Of a stretch of 51,709 nt of DNA, positions 8,174 through 17,728 are shown piece by piece. Origin of the DNA: Bacteroidales bacterium (GTDB taxonomy: Bacteria > Bacteroidota > Bacteroidia > Bacteroidales > UBA932); contig JAFYVM010000028.1 in assembly GCA_017549145.1 (NCBI GenBank), positions 1 through 51,709 of the forward strand, in the 5' to 3' direction. The translations under genes were made by a program, and so were the position numbers. The stretch's first letter is position 1. Every line of letters starts with the position of its first letter. The notes beneath the pieces were generated by a model that saw nothing but the letters and a program-made list of their open reading frames with translations, ran no database searches and was not told the origin of the DNA.

Positions 8174-9001
8174 TTATAGTGAACGAATAATCTCAGTAAA
8201 CAGGAGCGTCATTCGGTCTGCAGCGGCATTGGCAGCTATGACCACGTCGTCTCCATCGTTAAAGTAATCTTCGGCGTAATCATCGTGTGCCTCGTTGGTA
8301 ATCACCGACATACCGAAAACTGGAATATCTGAGTGGCGTGCTACAATAACCTCAGGAATAGTGGACATTCCCACTGCATCTGCACCGATCAGGCGGAAAT
8401 ACTTATACTCGGCTGGTGTCTCGTATGAAGGACCAGTACCAGCAAAGTAAACACCCTGATGCAACTGGATTCCAAGCTCCGCTGCCCTCTCCTTAGCCAA
8501 TGCGATAAGCTTCAGATCGTATGGGCGGGTCATATCTGGGAAGCGAGGTCCGAACTCCTCAAGATTTGGTCCGATAAGAGGATTAGGAAGATGGCTGATA
8601 TGATCTCTGATGATCATGAGATCGCCAACCTTGAAATCGAAGTTCACTCCACCTGCAGCATTCGACACGAAGAGATACTGAATACCCAGAACCTTCATCA
8701 CTCGAATAGGCAAAGTCACGAGTTCCATAGGATAACCTTCATAATAATGGAAGCGTCCCTGCATCGCAATCACGAACTTGCCACCAAGCTCTCCAGCGAT
8801 GAAATTTCCCTTGTGTCCGATAGCTGTTGAAACAGGGAATCCAGGGATCTCCTTATAAGGAATAACTATCTTATTTTCAATATGTTCAGCAAGTTTACCT
8901 AAACCACTTCCTAAAACTATTCCAGCAACTGGTTTAGCACCTCCTAGCTTAGCAGCCACATACTCAGCTGCAGTCATGATTCTTTCAACTCTTGGATCCA
9001 T
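8174..9001 (-). CDS. Purine nucleoside phosphorylase, class I trimeric type
   Basis: Cleaves (deoxy)guanosine or inosine with phosphate to base and (deoxy)ribose-1-phosphate. The 275-residue length and motifs fit the family: phosphate-binding GSGLGK near residue 31, [27 protein letters not shown] with the catalytic-site Glu, and [11 protein letters not shown] with the base-contacting Asn. The ATG overlaps the stop of the amidohydrolase by one base (TAATG), so the two are translationally coupled. Together they suggest purine nucleoside salvage, for example inosine formed by deamination and then phosphorolysis. Confidence 0.93.
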   Translation of the reverse strand: MDPRVERIMTAAEYVAAKLGGAKPVAGIVLGSGLGKLAEHIENKIVIPYKEIPGFPVSTAIGHKGNFIAGELGGKFVIAMQGRFHYYEGYPMELVTLPIRVMKVLGIQYLFVSNAAGGVNFDFKVGDLMIIRDHISHLPNPLIGPNLEEFGPRFPDMTRPYDLKLIALAKERAAELGIQLHQGVYFAGTGPSYETPAEYKYFRLIGADAVGMSTIPEVIVARHSDIPVFGMSVITNEAHDDYAEDYFNDGDDVVIAANAAADRMTLLFTEIIRSL

Positions 9002-10272
9002 TACAATTCAAGTTTTTTCAAAATATTTCTAGCCTCCTTCAAGATTTCCTTCTCTCCTGGAACCACTCGATTTCTCATAACGAAGCGACCCTGACAGATA
9101 ACGGAATCAACACAATCACTATGTGCTGAGTACAACAGATTTGCCAGGAACGAACCTGGTGAAAGGAAGCTGTAATTATCTGTATCAATGATAAGAATAT
9201 CAGCCAAAGCACCCTCTTCAAGCTTACCGATATTAAGTCCAAGACCCTTTCCTGCATTTTCAGTGGCCATCGCAAGAACATCCTCCATATGCATAGCAGT
9301 AGGATCGTTTCTCCATGCTTTCTGAATCATGGCAGAAGTCTTCATCGTCTCAAGCATATCGAGATTATTAGATGAAGCACAACCGTCAGTACCAAGACAG
9401 ATATTGGCGCCCGCCTCCTTCAACTCATTATAAAGGAATTTATATCCAGAAGAGAGTTTAAGATTTGAGTTCACATTGTGAACACATGTAACTCCCCTCT
9501 TACCAAGAATCTCGATATCCTTCGGAGAAAGCCAAAGTGTATGAGCAGCGATCACATCAGGACCAAGAACTCCCAACGAATCAAGGTACTCAACCGGCGA
9601 CATACCGCCATGAAGCGCCTTGCAATCCTCGATTTCCTTCTCAGTCTCAGATAAATGGATATGAATCTTCAAGCCTCTTTCGCGAGCGAAATCCACAGCC
9701 CAAAGCATCATAGGCTCGCTCACAGAATAGATAGCATGGATCGCGATTGCGAACATTGATTTCTCCGGCCAGTTCTGAGCTTCCTCATACATTTCAAGAC
9801 ACTGAACTTTCTGTCTCTCAGACTCTTCCGGAGTATTTCTATCACAGATAACATATGCAAGAACAGGTCTGAGTCCCATCTCAAGGGCCGCCTTTCTGGC
9901 CATAGGCATATGCCAATAATGGTCATTGAAAGTAGTGGTTCCCGTCTTGATCATCTCAAGGCAAGCCACCTTCGTACCATAGTAAACATACTCCTCATCA
10001 ATCTTCTCCTCTATATGCCATATACGGTCCAACCACTCATGGAAAGCGATATCCTCACCCACTCCACGCATCAATGACATAGCTGCATGCGTATGCATAT
10101 TAACAAATCCAGGAATGGCGGTCTTACCCTCACAATCCACGACTTCCACATCGGCTCCAACCTCCTTAAACTCACCACCAGCCGGCATTATAGAACGTAT
10201 AACGCCATTGGAAATGAATATATCAGAAAGCTGACCATTCAAGAATATATTTCTCAAATATATCTTTCCCAT
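9001..10272 (-). CDS. Amidohydrolase: S-adenosylhomocysteine/5'-methylthioadenosine deaminase-like
   Basis: A 423-residue member of the ATZ/TRZ (MtaD) group of metal-dependent amidohydrolases. Metal ligands are visible as [11 protein letters not shown] (about residue 60), [10 protein letters not shown] (about 205), AHTLWLS (about 243) and [11 protein letters not shown] (about 293). Members deaminate S-adenosylhomocysteine, methylthioadenosine or adenosine to the inosyl compound. Coupling to a purine nucleoside phosphorylase supports a nucleoside substrate, but the exact one cannot be told. A TAACTTTG box lies 23 bases upstream of the ATG. Confidence 0.85.
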   Translation of the reverse strand: MGKIYLRNIFLNGQLSDIFISNGVIRSIMPAGGEFKEVGADVEVVDCEGKTAIPGFVNMHTHAAMSLMRGVGEDIAFHEWLDRIWHIEEKIDEEYVYYGTKVACLEMIKTGTTTFNDHYWHMPMARKAALEMGLRPVLAYVICDRNTPEESERQKVQCLEMYEEAQNWPEKSMFAIAIHAIYSVSEPMMLWAVDFARERGLKIHIHLSETEKEIEDCKALHGGMSPVEYLDSLGVLGPDVIAAHTLWLSPKDIEILGKRGVTCVHNVNSNLKLSSGYKFLYNELKEAGANICLGTDGCASSNNLDMLETMKTSAMIQKAWRNDPTAMHMEDVLAMATENAGKGLGLNIGKLEEGALADILIIDTDNYSFLSPGSFLANLLYSAHSDCVDSVICQGRFVMRNRVVPGEKEILKEARNILKKLEL

Positions 10273-10295
10273 TACAATCCTAAATTAAATGTCTT

Positions 10296-10303
10296 CAAAG
10301 TTA
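10296..10303 (-). promoter_or_regulatory. -7 box for amidohydrolase-phosphorylase operon
   Basis: TAACTTTG on the minus strand fits TAnnTTTG, 23 bases upstream of the ATG at 10272. Confidence 0.55.
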
Positions 10304-10346
10304 TAAACTATTTTCAAAAAATTGACCGGATTCCAATTGTTTTGAT

Positions 10347-10354
10347 TATTTTTG
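10347..10354 (+). promoter_or_regulatory. -7 box for 2-oxoacid oxidoreductase operon
   Basis: TATTTTTG on the plus strand fits TAnnTTTG, 42 bases upstream of the ferredoxin ATG at 10397. With the minus-strand box at 10296-10303 it makes a divergent promoter region. Confidence 0.5.
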
Positions 10355-10396
10355 AATGTTTTTAGAAAAACTACATAAACTTAACATAAAACAGAC

Positions 10397-10615
10397 ATGG
10401 CATTCAAAGGAGCTATCGAAGTTGACACTCAGAAATGTAAGGGATGTTCTGTATGTGTCGAAAATTGCCCGACCAAAAGCATTCAGCTTTCTAAATTGGT
10501 CAACAGCAAGGGTTATCACTACGCGGAAATGGTTGGAGACGCCTGCATAGGTTGTTCAAACTGTGCAATCGTCTGCCCAGATTCGGTAATTACAGTCTAC
10601 AGAGTAAAAATTTAA
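10397..10615 (+). CDS. 2x[4Fe-4S] ferredoxin subunit of 2-oxoacid:ferredoxin oxidoreductase
   Basis: A 72-residue dicluster ferredoxin with CKGCSVCVENCP and CIGCSNCAIVCP. It is the delta-type subunit that shuttles electrons from the catalytic complex. It is the first gene of a four-gene operon whose other members are the VorB-like, TPP-binding and gamma subunits, separated by only a few bases. Confidence 0.92.
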   Translation: MAFKGAIEVDTQKCKGCSVCVENCPTKSIQLSKLVNSKGYHYAEMVGDACIGCSNCAIVCPDSVITVYRVKI

Positions 10616-10619
10616 CGGT

Positions 10620-11702
10620 ATGGCAGAGAAAATTCTAATGAAAGGAAACGAGGCGATTGCCATATCGGCAATTCGCAACGGCGTGGACGGATATTTCGGA
10701 TATCCGATTACTCCACAGTCTGAAGTTATGGAAACTCTCATGAAGGAGAGACCTTGGCTTACTACAGGAATGGTTGTCCTTCAGGCAGAGAGTGAGACAT
10801 CTTCAATCAACATGGTATATGGTGGCGCAAGCTGTGGAAAGAAGGTAATGACTTCTTCAAGCTCACCTGGTATCAGCCTTATGTGTGAGGGTCTCAGCTA
10901 CCTCGCAGGAGCAGAGCTCCCATGCGTTATCGTAAACTGCCAGCGTGGCGGTCCTGGTCTTGGAACTATCCAGCCTAGCCAGAGTGACTATAACCAGTGC
11001 GTAAAGGGTGGAGGACACGGAGACTACAACGCTATCGTGCTTGCACCAGCTTCAGGACAGGATATGTACGACTTCGTTGACTGGGGATTCGACCTCGCAT
11101 TCAAGTATCGTACTCCTGTCATCATTCTTGCTGACGGTATCGTTGGTCAGATGATGGAGAAGGTTGAACTTCGTCCTGAGAAGCCACGCATGACTAAGGA
11201 AGAGCTTCTCGCAGCTGCACCTTGGGCAACTACAGGAAAGACTGCAGACAGACCATATAATGTAATCACTTCCCTCGCCCTTGAATCTGATGTTCAGGAG
11301 AGATTTAACAGAAAGCTCGCGGCCAAGTACGAGGTAATCAAGGAGAAGGAGGTAAAATATGAGGAGTATCAGACTGAAGATGCTGAGTATCTCTTCGTAG
11401 CATTCGGATGTTCATCACGTATCTGCGAGGCAGTTGTTGATCAGCTTCGTGAGGAAGGCGTGAAAGCCGGCTTGCTCAGACCAGTTACACTTTTCCCATT
11501 CCCGACAAAGAGACTCCAGGAACTTTCCGGACAGGTGAAGAGCATGATGAGTATCGAGCTCAACCTTGGCCAGATGGTAGACGACGTAAGACTTGCTGTC
11601 AACGGCGCTTGCCCAGTGGGATTCTACGGAAGACAGGGTGGTATCATCTACACACCTGATGAAATTGTAGAGGAGTTCAAGAAGTTCAACAATCTGAAAT
11701 AA
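10620..11702 (+). CDS. vorB: 2-oxoacid:ferredoxin oxidoreductase alpha subunit (VorB-type)
   Basis: A 360-residue subunit with pyruvate:ferredoxin oxidoreductase domain I (GNEAIAISAIRNGVDGYFGY, then PITPQSEVME) and domain II in the C-terminal half (YLFVAFGCSSRICEAVVDQL). The enzyme oxidatively decarboxylates 2-oxoacids to acyl-CoA, or runs in reverse, with ferredoxin as carrier. The sequence resembles proteins named VorB in Bacteroidota (3-methyl-2-oxobutanoate dehydrogenase). The true substrate, branched-chain 2-oxoacids or 2-oxoglutarate, is not provable from sequence. Confidence 0.88.
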   Translation: MAEKILMKGNEAIAISAIRNGVDGYFGYPITPQSEVMETLMKERPWLTTGMVVLQAESETSSINMVYGGASCGKKVMTSSSSPGISLMCEGLSYLAGAELPCVIVNCQRGGPGLGTIQPSQSDYNQCVKGGGHGDYNAIVLAPASGQDMYDFVDWGFDLAFKYRTPVIILADGIVGQMMEKVELRPEKPRMTKEELLAAAPWATTGKTADRPYNVITSLALESDVQERFNRKLAAKYEVIKEKEVKYEEYQTEDAEYLFVAFGCSSRICEAVVDQLREEGVKAGLLRPVTLFPFPTKRLQELSGQVKSMMSIELNLGQMVDDVRLAVNGACPVGFYGRQGGIIYTPDEIVEEFKKFNNLK

Positions 11703-11710
11703 GCACAACT

Positions 11711-12484
11711 ATGAATATCGAAGATATCAAGAAACCCGAGAACATCGTCTACAAGAAGACTCCTATTCTTACAGACAATGTAATGCATTACTGCCCAGGA
11801 TGTTCTCACGGTACAGTACATAAGCTCGTCGCTGAGGTTATCGAGGAGATGGGCATCCAGGAAGAAGTAATCGGAGTAAGCCCGGTAGGTTGCTCTGTAT
11901 TCGCATACAACTACCTTAATATCGACTGGCAGCAGGCTGCTCACGGACGTGCTCCAGCTCTTGCTACAGCAGCTAAGAGATTGATGCCTGAGAAGTATGT
12001 ATTCACATATCAGGGTGACGGTGACCTTGCATCAATCGGAACAGCAGAAATCATCCACGCTTGCAGCCGCGGTGAGAATATCGTAGTAATCTTCATCAAT
12101 AATGGTATTTATGGCATGACTGGTGGTCAGATGGCCCCTACTACCCTCCTTGGCATGAAGACATCTACAACTCCATACGGACGTGATGCGAAGCTCAACG
12201 GATTCCCGCTTGTTCTTGCACCTATGATTGCTCAGCTCGATGGTACTGCATTCATCACAAGACAGTCAGTACACACAGCAGTAGCAGCACGCAAGGCAAA
12301 GGCTGCAATCCGCAAGGCTTTCGAGTACAGCCAGAAAGGTATCGGTCTTTCATTCGTAGAGATTGTTTCAACTTGTAACTCTGGTTGGAAACTCAGCCCT
12401 ACAGCAGCTAACAAGTGGATGGTAGAGAACATGTTCCCTAAGTATCCGCTCGGCGACATTAAGGATGTATTAAAAAACGAGTAA
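11711..12484 (+). CDS. 2-oxoacid:ferredoxin oxidoreductase beta subunit, TPP-binding
   Basis: A 257-residue thiamine-pyrophosphate subunit. The TPP/Mg motif begins at GDGDLASIGTAEIIHA and ends in NNGIYGMTGGQ (about residues 101-140). CPGCSHGTVHKL near residue 28 is the conserved N-terminal CxGC segment. It begins 8 bases after the alpha gene and ends 2 bases before the gamma gene. Confidence 0.92.
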   Translation: MNIEDIKKPENIVYKKTPILTDNVMHYCPGCSHGTVHKLVAEVIEEMGIQEEVIGVSPVGCSVFAYNYLNIDWQQAAHGRAPALATAAKRLMPEKYVFTYQGDGDLASIGTAEIIHACSRGENIVVIFINNGIYGMTGGQMAPTTLLGMKTSTTPYGRDAKLNGFPLVLAPMIAQLDGTAFITRQSVHTAVAARKAKAAIRKAFEYSQKGIGLSFVEIVSTCNSGWKLSPTAANKWMVENMFPKYPLGDIKDVLKNE

Positions 12485-12486
12485 TC

Positions 12487-13029
12487 ATGAAAGAAGAAAT
12501 CATTATAGCTGGATTTGGAGGACAGGGCGTCCTTTCAATGGGAAAGATTCTCGCATATTCTGCAATCATGCAGGATATGGAGGTAACCTGGATGCCATCT
12601 TACGGTCCTGAGATGCGTGGAGGTACAGCAAACGTCTGCGTTATCCTTAGCGACAAGAAGATCAGCTCCCCTATCGTAACAAAATACGACACTGCTATCA
12701 TTTTGAATCAGCAGTCACTTGATAAATTTGAGAGTTCAGTAAAACCTGGCGGACTTTTGCTTTACGATCCAAACGGAATCGTTCGTCATCCTGAAAGAAC
12801 TGACATCACAGTATGCCGCATCAATGCAGTTGATGTTGCAGCAAAAGTCGGTAACTCAAAGGTTTACAACATGGCAGTACTCGGAGGCTACCTCAAGATG
12901 AAGCCAGTTGTAGAAATGGAGAACGTGGACAAAGGCCTTGCTAAATCAATTCCTGCAAGATACAGCGACCTTATTGCGCTCAATAAAGCAGCAATTGAAG
13001 AAGGTATGAAGTCCGTAGAAACTCTTTGA
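12487..13029 (+). CDS. 2-oxoacid:ferredoxin oxidoreductase gamma subunit
   Basis: A 180-residue protein of the POR gamma/KorC family, starting with IIAGFGGQGVLSMGKILAYS, followed by MPSYGPEMRGGTANV and NQQSLDKF. This subunit completes the heterotetramer and takes part in CoA-dependent steps and subunit contacts. It is the last gene of the operon; the next gene has its own TATATTTG box. Confidence 0.92.
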   Translation: MKEEIIIAGFGGQGVLSMGKILAYSAIMQDMEVTWMPSYGPEMRGGTANVCVILSDKKISSPIVTKYDTAIILNQQSLDKFESSVKPGGLLLYDPNGIVRHPERTDITVCRINAVDVAAKVGNSKVYNMAVLGGYLKMKPVVEMENVDKGLAKSIPARYSDLIALNKAAIEEGMKSVETL

Positions 13030-13047
13030 TAATTCAACTTAATTTTC

Positions 13048-13055
13048 TATATTTG
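13048..13055 (+). promoter_or_regulatory. -7 box for the coiled-coil protein-zapA unit
   Basis: TATATTTG fits TAnnTTTG, 25 bases upstream of the ATG at 13081. Confidence 0.6.
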
Positions 13056-13080
13056 CGAAGTTGGTTAAAATCGTTTTGAT

Positions 13081-13353
13081 ATGCTTGACACACTAAAGCA
13101 ACCCATAGTTAAACTAATTGCAGCCTACGAATCTGAGAAATCAGAGCGTGAAAGGCTCGCTAAGGAGCTTGAAGCAGCGAGTGTTCAGAACGAGACCTAC
13201 AAGAAGCAGATTATAGAGTTAGAAAGACAGATTGATAACCTTAAATTGTCTGAGGCATTCAAAGGCACCGCCGGCAACGGTACAGAAGCCAAGAAGAAAG
13301 TCAACGCACTGCTTAAGGAAATCGACAAATGCATAAAGCTTATTGAGGGATAA
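13081..13353 (+). CDS. Small coiled-coil protein encoded next to zapA
   Basis: A 90-residue, almost wholly helical protein. Residues 17-60 have heptad-like spacing and many E/K/L residues (ERERLAKELEAASVQNETYK), typical of a coiled coil. A short Gly/Thr linker (about residues 61-70) and a second helix follow (KKVNALLKEIDKCIKLIEG). No known domain is recognised. Its position one base before zapA suggests a partner in cell division, analogous to but not clearly homologous with ZapB. Confidence 0.75.
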   Translation: MLDTLKQPIVKLIAAYESEKSERERLAKELEAASVQNETYKKQIIELERQIDNLKLSEAFKGTAGNGTEAKKKVNALLKEIDKCIKLIEG

Positions 13354-13354
13354 T

Positions 13355-13651
13355 ATGGAACAGAGCATTAAGATAAAGATTGCGGGTTACACATTCCCTC
13401 TTAAAGTGACATCTCAGGAGCAGGAGGAGAATATCCGTAAGTCTGCCCTAGAGATCAACAGACAGATTACAGCATTCCAGAGCAAGTATCCTAACAAGAG
13501 CTTGATCGAGATTCTGTCGATTATGTCACTTAATGTGTGCGTAACAAATTTGTCGCTTGCAAAGCAGGTAAAGGAGATGAAGGATGCCGAAGAGAGCCTT
13601 GCGAAAGAGCTCAATGGTTATCTCGAAAATATTGATAAAAACAGCCGTTAG
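13355..13651 (+). CDS. zapA: Cell division protein ZapA
   Basis: ZapA bundles FtsZ filaments at the division site. The 98-residue product (ATG at 13355, chosen over a TTG at 13343) has the N-terminal beta hairpin IKIKIAGYTFPLKVTSQEQE and a long C-terminal helix for dimerisation and tetramerisation. It lies one base after the coiled-coil gene and just upstream of the probable 6S-like RNA, an arrangement that echoes zapA-ssrS in enterobacteria. Confidence 0.88.
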   Translation: MEQSIKIKIAGYTFPLKVTSQEQEENIRKSALEINRQITAFQSKYPNKSLIEILSIMSLNVCVTNLSLAKQVKEMKDAEESLAKELNGYLENIDKNSR

Positions 13652-13661
13652 TTACATTTTT

Positions 13662-13882
13662 TGCTGAAATCAACGTTAATAATGTAACCGGGTGACTTGG
13701 ATGGCAATGATGGACCTATGTTACCCTCTTTAGGGGATTCCACTTTTGGGACGGAGGATATCAGACCCACGATCCAGAGCCCAAATCTTATTTATTTAAG
13801 ATTTTCTGACAAACCAGCTAACGGCTTTATATAAACTCTGACCAGTCAGCTTCCGATAGGTATGCCGACCGGTCAGTTTTTT
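13662..13882 (+). ncRNA. Probable structured small RNA, candidate 6S RNA
   Basis: The 259 bases between zapA and rny hold no reading frame but many short helices: GGGTGAC with GTTACCC, CCCT-CTTT-AGGG, and a rho-independent terminator at 13838-13882. A longer match links AGCCGTTAG at the end of zapA (13642-13650) to CTAACGGCT (about 13818-13826). A 6S RNA downstream of zapA is known in enterobacteria, and I recall a 6S-like RNA at this locus in Bacteroidales. I could not fold the whole RNA into the canonical long hairpin with central bubble, so identity is tentative. A transcribed RNA is more certain than the 6S label. Confidence 0.5.
13838..13882 (+). terminator. Rho-independent terminator of the zapA-rny intergenic RNA
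   Basis: CTGACC pairs with GGTCAG, with an interrupted inner stem (GTC/GAC and GC/GC), followed by TTTTTT at 13877-13882. Confidence 0.8.
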
Positions 13883-13910
13883 ATTGGACAACTAAAACTA
13901 TAATATATAT

Positions 13911-15455
13911 ATGAACACTGTTTTAATTTACATTGTGGTAGCCGTCCTGAGTGCAATTGGTGCACTTAGCGCATACATAGTGATCCGAAAGGTACTTCTT
14001 AAGGGTCAGAAAGAAGAGATTATCAGAAAGGCTGAGATTGAGGCTGAGAGCATCAAGAAGGAGAAGATTTTCCAGGCGAAGGAGAAGTTCCTCCAGCTCA
14101 AGAGCGAGCACGAGCAGTATATCAATGAAAAGAACAAACACATCAATGATATTGAGAATCGTCTGAAGCAGAAGGAGAATAACCTCAATCAGCAGAACGC
14201 AGAGCTTGGACGCAAGCAGAAGGAAGCAGATGCAATCAGAGAGAACCTTAAGACTCAGGTTGAGATTGCGACTAAGAAGAGCGAGGAGTATGAGCAGCTT
14301 AAGGTTGAAGCTACTCGTCAGATCGAGGCTATTGCAGGAATGACAGCTGCAGAGGCTAAGAACCAGCTTATGGAGAATATGAAGGCTGAGGCTAAGACTC
14401 AGGCACAGTCATATATCAATGATGTGATGGATGAGGCTCGTCTTACTGCAAGCAAGGAGGCTAAGCGCATCGTTATCAACACAATCCAGCGCACAGCATC
14501 TGAGACAGCCATTGAGAATGCCGTTACAGTATTCCACATCGAGAGCGACGAAATCAAGGGTCGTATCATCGGACGTGAGGGACGTAACATCCGCGCACTT
14601 GAGGCTGCAACAGGAGTTGAGATTGTAGTGGATGACACTCCAGAGGCAATTCTTCTTTCAGCATTCGATCCAGTCAGAAGAGAGGTTGCACGTCTTGCTC
14701 TTCATCAGCTCGTTGTTGACGGACGTATCCACCCAGCTCGTATCGAGGAGGTTGTTGCTAAGGTTAAGAAGCAGCTCGAGGAGGAGATTATGGAGACTGG
14801 TAAGAGAACATGTATCGACCTTGGAATCCACGGACTTCACATTGAACTTGTTAAGCTTATCGGTAGAATGAAGTATCGTTCATCATATGGCCAGAACCTT
14901 CTTCAGCACGCTCGCGAGGTAGCAAATATCTGTGCTACAATGGCTTCTGAACTCGGACTTAATCCGAAGATCGCTAAGAGAGCAGGACTTCTCCACGATA
15001 TCGGAAAGGTTTCAGATGAAGATCCAGAGCTTCCACATGCAATTCTCGGTATGAAGCTTGCCGAGAAGTATAAGGAGAAACCAGAGATCTGTAACGCGAT
15101 CGGAGCTCACCACGAGGAAATCGAAATGACTTCTATCATCTCCCCTCTCGTAATGGTTGGTGACGCAATTTCAGGAGCACGTCCTGGTGCACGCCGCGAG
15201 GTGATCGAGTCATACATCAAGAGACTTAAGGATATGGAGAATATCGCTAAGTCATACAACGGAGTTACTAAGACATACGCTATTCAGGCTGGTCGTGAGC
15301 TTCGTGTGATTGTTGGAGCAGATCAGGTAACAGATCAGGATGCTGAGACTTTGTCAATCGAGATTGCAAAGAAGATTCAGGACGAGATGGTTTACCCTGG
15401 ACAGGTGAAAATCACTGTTATCCGCGAGACAAGATCAGTTGCATTTGCAAAATAA
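13911..15455 (+). CDS. rny: Ribonuclease Y
   Basis: A membrane-anchored endoribonuclease that starts mRNA decay. The 514-residue product has an N-terminal membrane segment (about residues 3-25), a long charged coiled coil (about 30-200) and a KH domain ([20 protein letters not shown], about 213-232). An HD phosphohydrolase domain follows, with the metal-binding HDIGK near residue 364. Length and domain order match the family. dsbD follows 6 bases later. The coiled coil is rich in repetitive GAG/AAG codons, which explains several spurious reading frames on other strands. Confidence 0.95.
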   Translation: MNTVLIYIVVAVLSAIGALSAYIVIRKVLLKGQKEEIIRKAEIEAESIKKEKIFQAKEKFLQLKSEHEQYINEKNKHINDIENRLKQKENNLNQQNAELGRKQKEADAIRENLKTQVEIATKKSEEYEQLKVEATRQIEAIAGMTAAEAKNQLMENMKAEAKTQAQSYINDVMDEARLTASKEAKRIVINTIQRTASETAIENAVTVFHIESDEIKGRIIGREGRNIRALEAATGVEIVVDDTPEAILLSAFDPVRREVARLALHQLVVDGRIHPARIEEVVAKVKKQLEEEIMETGKRTCIDLGIHGLHIELVKLIGRMKYRSSYGQNLLQHAREVANICATMASELGLNPKIAKRAGLLHDIGKVSDEDPELPHAILGMKLAEKYKEKPEICNAIGAHHEEIEMTSIISPLVMVGDAISGARPGARREVIESYIKRLKDMENIAKSYNGVTKTYAIQAGRELRVIVGADQVTDQDAETLSIEIAKKIQDEMVYPGQVKITVIRETRSVAFAK

Positions 15456-15461
15456 TAAAAG

Positions 15462-17450
15462 ATGAAACTTATCAGAAATATTATGATTCTTGCGGCACTT
15501 CTTATGGGTGCCGTAAGTTATGCTCAGCCAGGTTTGGCTGAGAAGATCAACTGGAAATCTTCAGTTGTAGAAAAAGGTGATGGAGTATATCAGATACTGT
15601 TTACAGGTCGCATCGCTGCAGGATATTACACTTATGCTCTTGATGATCAGTATTCTGCGACTTCTATCAATGATCTTTCTATTACAGGAGGAGAGTTGGT
15701 TGGAGTACCATATGAGGTAAGTGAACCTAAGGTGGAAGCTGATGGCGCCAAGCATTTTTATGGCAGCATCGTTATCGCGCAGGATGTGAAGCCTACTGAG
15801 GAGGAAGCAAATGTCAGTGGAGTTATTTTCGCTAACATCTGCTCTGACACTACTTGTTCTGCCGAGTACTTTGACTTCAATGTCAAGGTAGGAGAAAAGT
15901 CAGTCGTTGCAACACCTGAAGCAGAGGCGGAAGTAAAGCAAGCTACTGAGGCCGCTGACGCAGAGGAAACTGAAGGTAAAGCTCTTTGGGCACTCGTTAT
16001 CGAGGCAATCCTATGGGGATTGGCAATGCTCCTTACACCATGTGTCTTCCCTATGGTTCCTATGACCGTTTCATTCTTCATGAAAGGTTCTGAGAATCAG
16101 GCTGCAGGCCGTTTCAAGGCAGCGATGTACGGTTTATTCATCGTCCTGCTTTACACTGTGCCTATCTCAATAATCATCATGCTTACTCGCTGGATTGGTG
16201 GCGATGCAGTTACTGCTGACATCTTTAACTGGTTGTCGACACACTGGATTCCAAACATTATCTTCTTCGTGGTATTTATGATTTTTGCAGCTTCATTCTT
16301 CGGAGCATTTGAGATCACAATGCCACAGTCACTCGTCAACAAAAGCGACCAGGGTTCTGACAAGAAAGGCCTTGCAGGAGTATTCTTCATGGCACTCACA
16401 CTTGTACTTGTATCATTCTCATGTACAGGTCCTATTGTAGGTACAGTTCTCATCGAGTCAACTCAGGGTAAGTTCTGGGCTCCGATGGTGACTATGCTCG
16501 CATTCTCTGGTGCATTTGCTCTTCCGTTTACTATTCTCGCATTCTTCCCATCTCTATTGAAGAAGTTCAAGAAGAGCGGCGGAAGCTGGTTAAACTCTGT
16601 GAAGGTTGTTCTCGGATTTATAGAGATTGCTCTTGGACTTAAGTTCCTTAGCGTTGCAGACCAGACATATCACTGGGGACTTCTTGACAGAGAGGTTTAC
16701 CTTGCAATCTGGATTGCAGTGTTCACACTTCTTGGCCTCTATCTTCTTGGTAAGATCCGTTTTGAGGCAGATGAGCCAGTTGAGCATTTGTCAGTTCCTC
16801 GTCTGACCCTTGCAATTGCAGTATTCTCATTTGTAGTTTACCTTGTTCCAGGTATGTTTGGAGCTCCGCTTAGCGGAATTTCAGGTTACCTCCCACCACT
16901 TACTTCACAGGAGTTTGTGATTGGACAGCAGGCACCTGCTACTAACAACGATAATTGCACTGTGTGTGAAAAACTAGAGGAGAGCTCATTTGGACAGAAA
17001 TATGACCTTCATCTTCCACTTGGACTATCTGGATATTTCAAGCTTGAAGAGGGCCTGGAGGCTGCAAAAAAGGCTGGTAAGCCAGTGTTTGTAGATGTTA
17101 CCGGTCATGGATGCGTGAATTGTCGCGAAATGGAGTCCAGAGTATGGAGTGATCCACGCGTTCTTGAGATGCTTAAGAATGATTATATCATAGTTGCTCT
17201 TTACACAGATGATAAGACTAAGCTTGCTGAAGAGGATCAGATAACTGATGCTCAGACAGGTAAGGTATATAAAGACCTTGGTCGTGCGAACTCATACATT
17301 GCACGTACACTCTGGGACGTCAATGCACAGCCAAATTACGTGCTTCTCTCTCCAAGGGGAGATGTGCTGGTTCCAGTGAGAGGTTATGATCTTTCAGTAG
17401 AAGGTTTCATCAACTTCCTCCAGTCAGGTCTTGACACCTACAATAACTAA
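15462..17450 (+). CDS. dsbD: Thiol:disulfide interchange protein DsbD
   Basis: Carries reducing power from cytosolic thioredoxin across the inner membrane. The 662-residue protein has a signal peptide and an N-terminal periplasmic domain with a redox Cys pair (NICSDTTCS). The eight-TM core has its two key cysteines in LTPCVFPMVP and SFSCTGPIVG. A C-terminal thioredoxin-like domain carries CVNC (GHGCVNCREMESRVW). An acidic Ala/Glu-rich linker joins the first domain to the membrane core. It is 6 bases downstream of rny and followed by a clear terminator. Confidence 0.93.
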   Translation: MKLIRNIMILAALLMGAVSYAQPGLAEKINWKSSVVEKGDGVYQILFTGRIAAGYYTYALDDQYSATSINDLSITGGELVGVPYEVSEPKVEADGAKHFYGSIVIAQDVKPTEEEANVSGVIFANICSDTTCSAEYFDFNVKVGEKSVVATPEAEAEVKQATEAADAEETEGKALWALVIEAILWGLAMLLTPCVFPMVPMTVSFFMKGSENQAAGRFKAAMYGLFIVLLYTVPISIIIMLTRWIGGDAVTADIFNWLSTHWIPNIIFFVVFMIFAASFFGAFEITMPQSLVNKSDQGSDKKGLAGVFFMALTLVLVSFSCTGPIVGTVLIESTQGKFWAPMVTMLAFSGAFALPFTILAFFPSLLKKFKKSGGSWLNSVKVVLGFIEIALGLKFLSVADQTYHWGLLDREVYLAIWIAVFTLLGLYLLGKIRFEADEPVEHLSVPRLTLAIAVFSFVVYLVPGMFGAPLSGISGYLPPLTSQEFVIGQQAPATNNDNCTVCEKLEESSFGQKYDLHLPLGLSGYFKLEEGLEAAKKAGKPVFVDVTGHGCVNCREMESRVWSDPRVLEMLKNDYIIVALYTDDKTKLAEEDQITDAQTGKVYKDLGRANSYIARTLWDVNAQPNYVLLSPRGDVLVPVRGYDLSVEGFINFLQSGLDTYNN

Positions 17451-17468
17451 GTAGCTTTGTACCAACAC

Positions 17469-17502
17469 AAGAAGGGATGACTCACGTCATCCCTTCTTTT
17501 TA
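17469..17502 (+). terminator. Rho-independent terminator after dsbD
   Basis: The 13-bp stem AAGAAGGGATGAC / GTCATCCCTTCTT with a TCAC loop is followed by T residues. It sits between the convergent dsbD and the small gene at 17525-17701. Confidence 0.9.
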
Positions 17503-17524
17503 TTAACCAATTCATTTTACCTGA

Positions 17525-17701
17525 TTACTGAGCTGGAGTCCATTTGCATCTCACTGGAGAGACGATGGAGCCATCCTTCTTAAGATCAGCAAACACCTTA
17601 TCAACTACTTTTCTATCAAGACCAGAAAGCGTTGCAACCTCACCTGCTGCTACTGGCTTACCAGCCTCTTTCATTACCTTTAATACGAGTTCTCTTTCCA
17701 T
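17525..17701 (-). CDS. 58-residue winged-helix-like protein, possible regulator
   Basis: Read on the minus strand from the ATG at 17701, the product begins MERELVLKVMKEAGKPVAAG and ends SPVRCKWTPAQ before TAA. The pattern (helix, then EVATLSGLDRKVVDKVFADL as a helix-turn-helix, then a short beta wing KKDGSIVSP) fits a minimal winged helix. I recall similar very short proteins in anaerobic Bacteroidota annotated as transcriptional regulators. It lies 28 bases downstream of the superoxide reductase gene on the same strand and may be co-transcribed. The function is unproven. Confidence 0.75.
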   Translation of the reverse strand: MERELVLKVMKEAGKPVAAGEVATLSGLDRKVVDKVFADLKKDGSIVSPVRCKWTPAQ

Positions 17702-17728
17702 ATTCTATCGTTGTTTAATCAATTTATA

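Noticed and set aside
13911-15455. Several overlapping reading frames on the opposite strand inside rny, and similar ones inside dsbD, nadE and clpX
   Set aside because: They are shadows of repetitive codons in strongly conserved genes and lack start context or recognisable domains.
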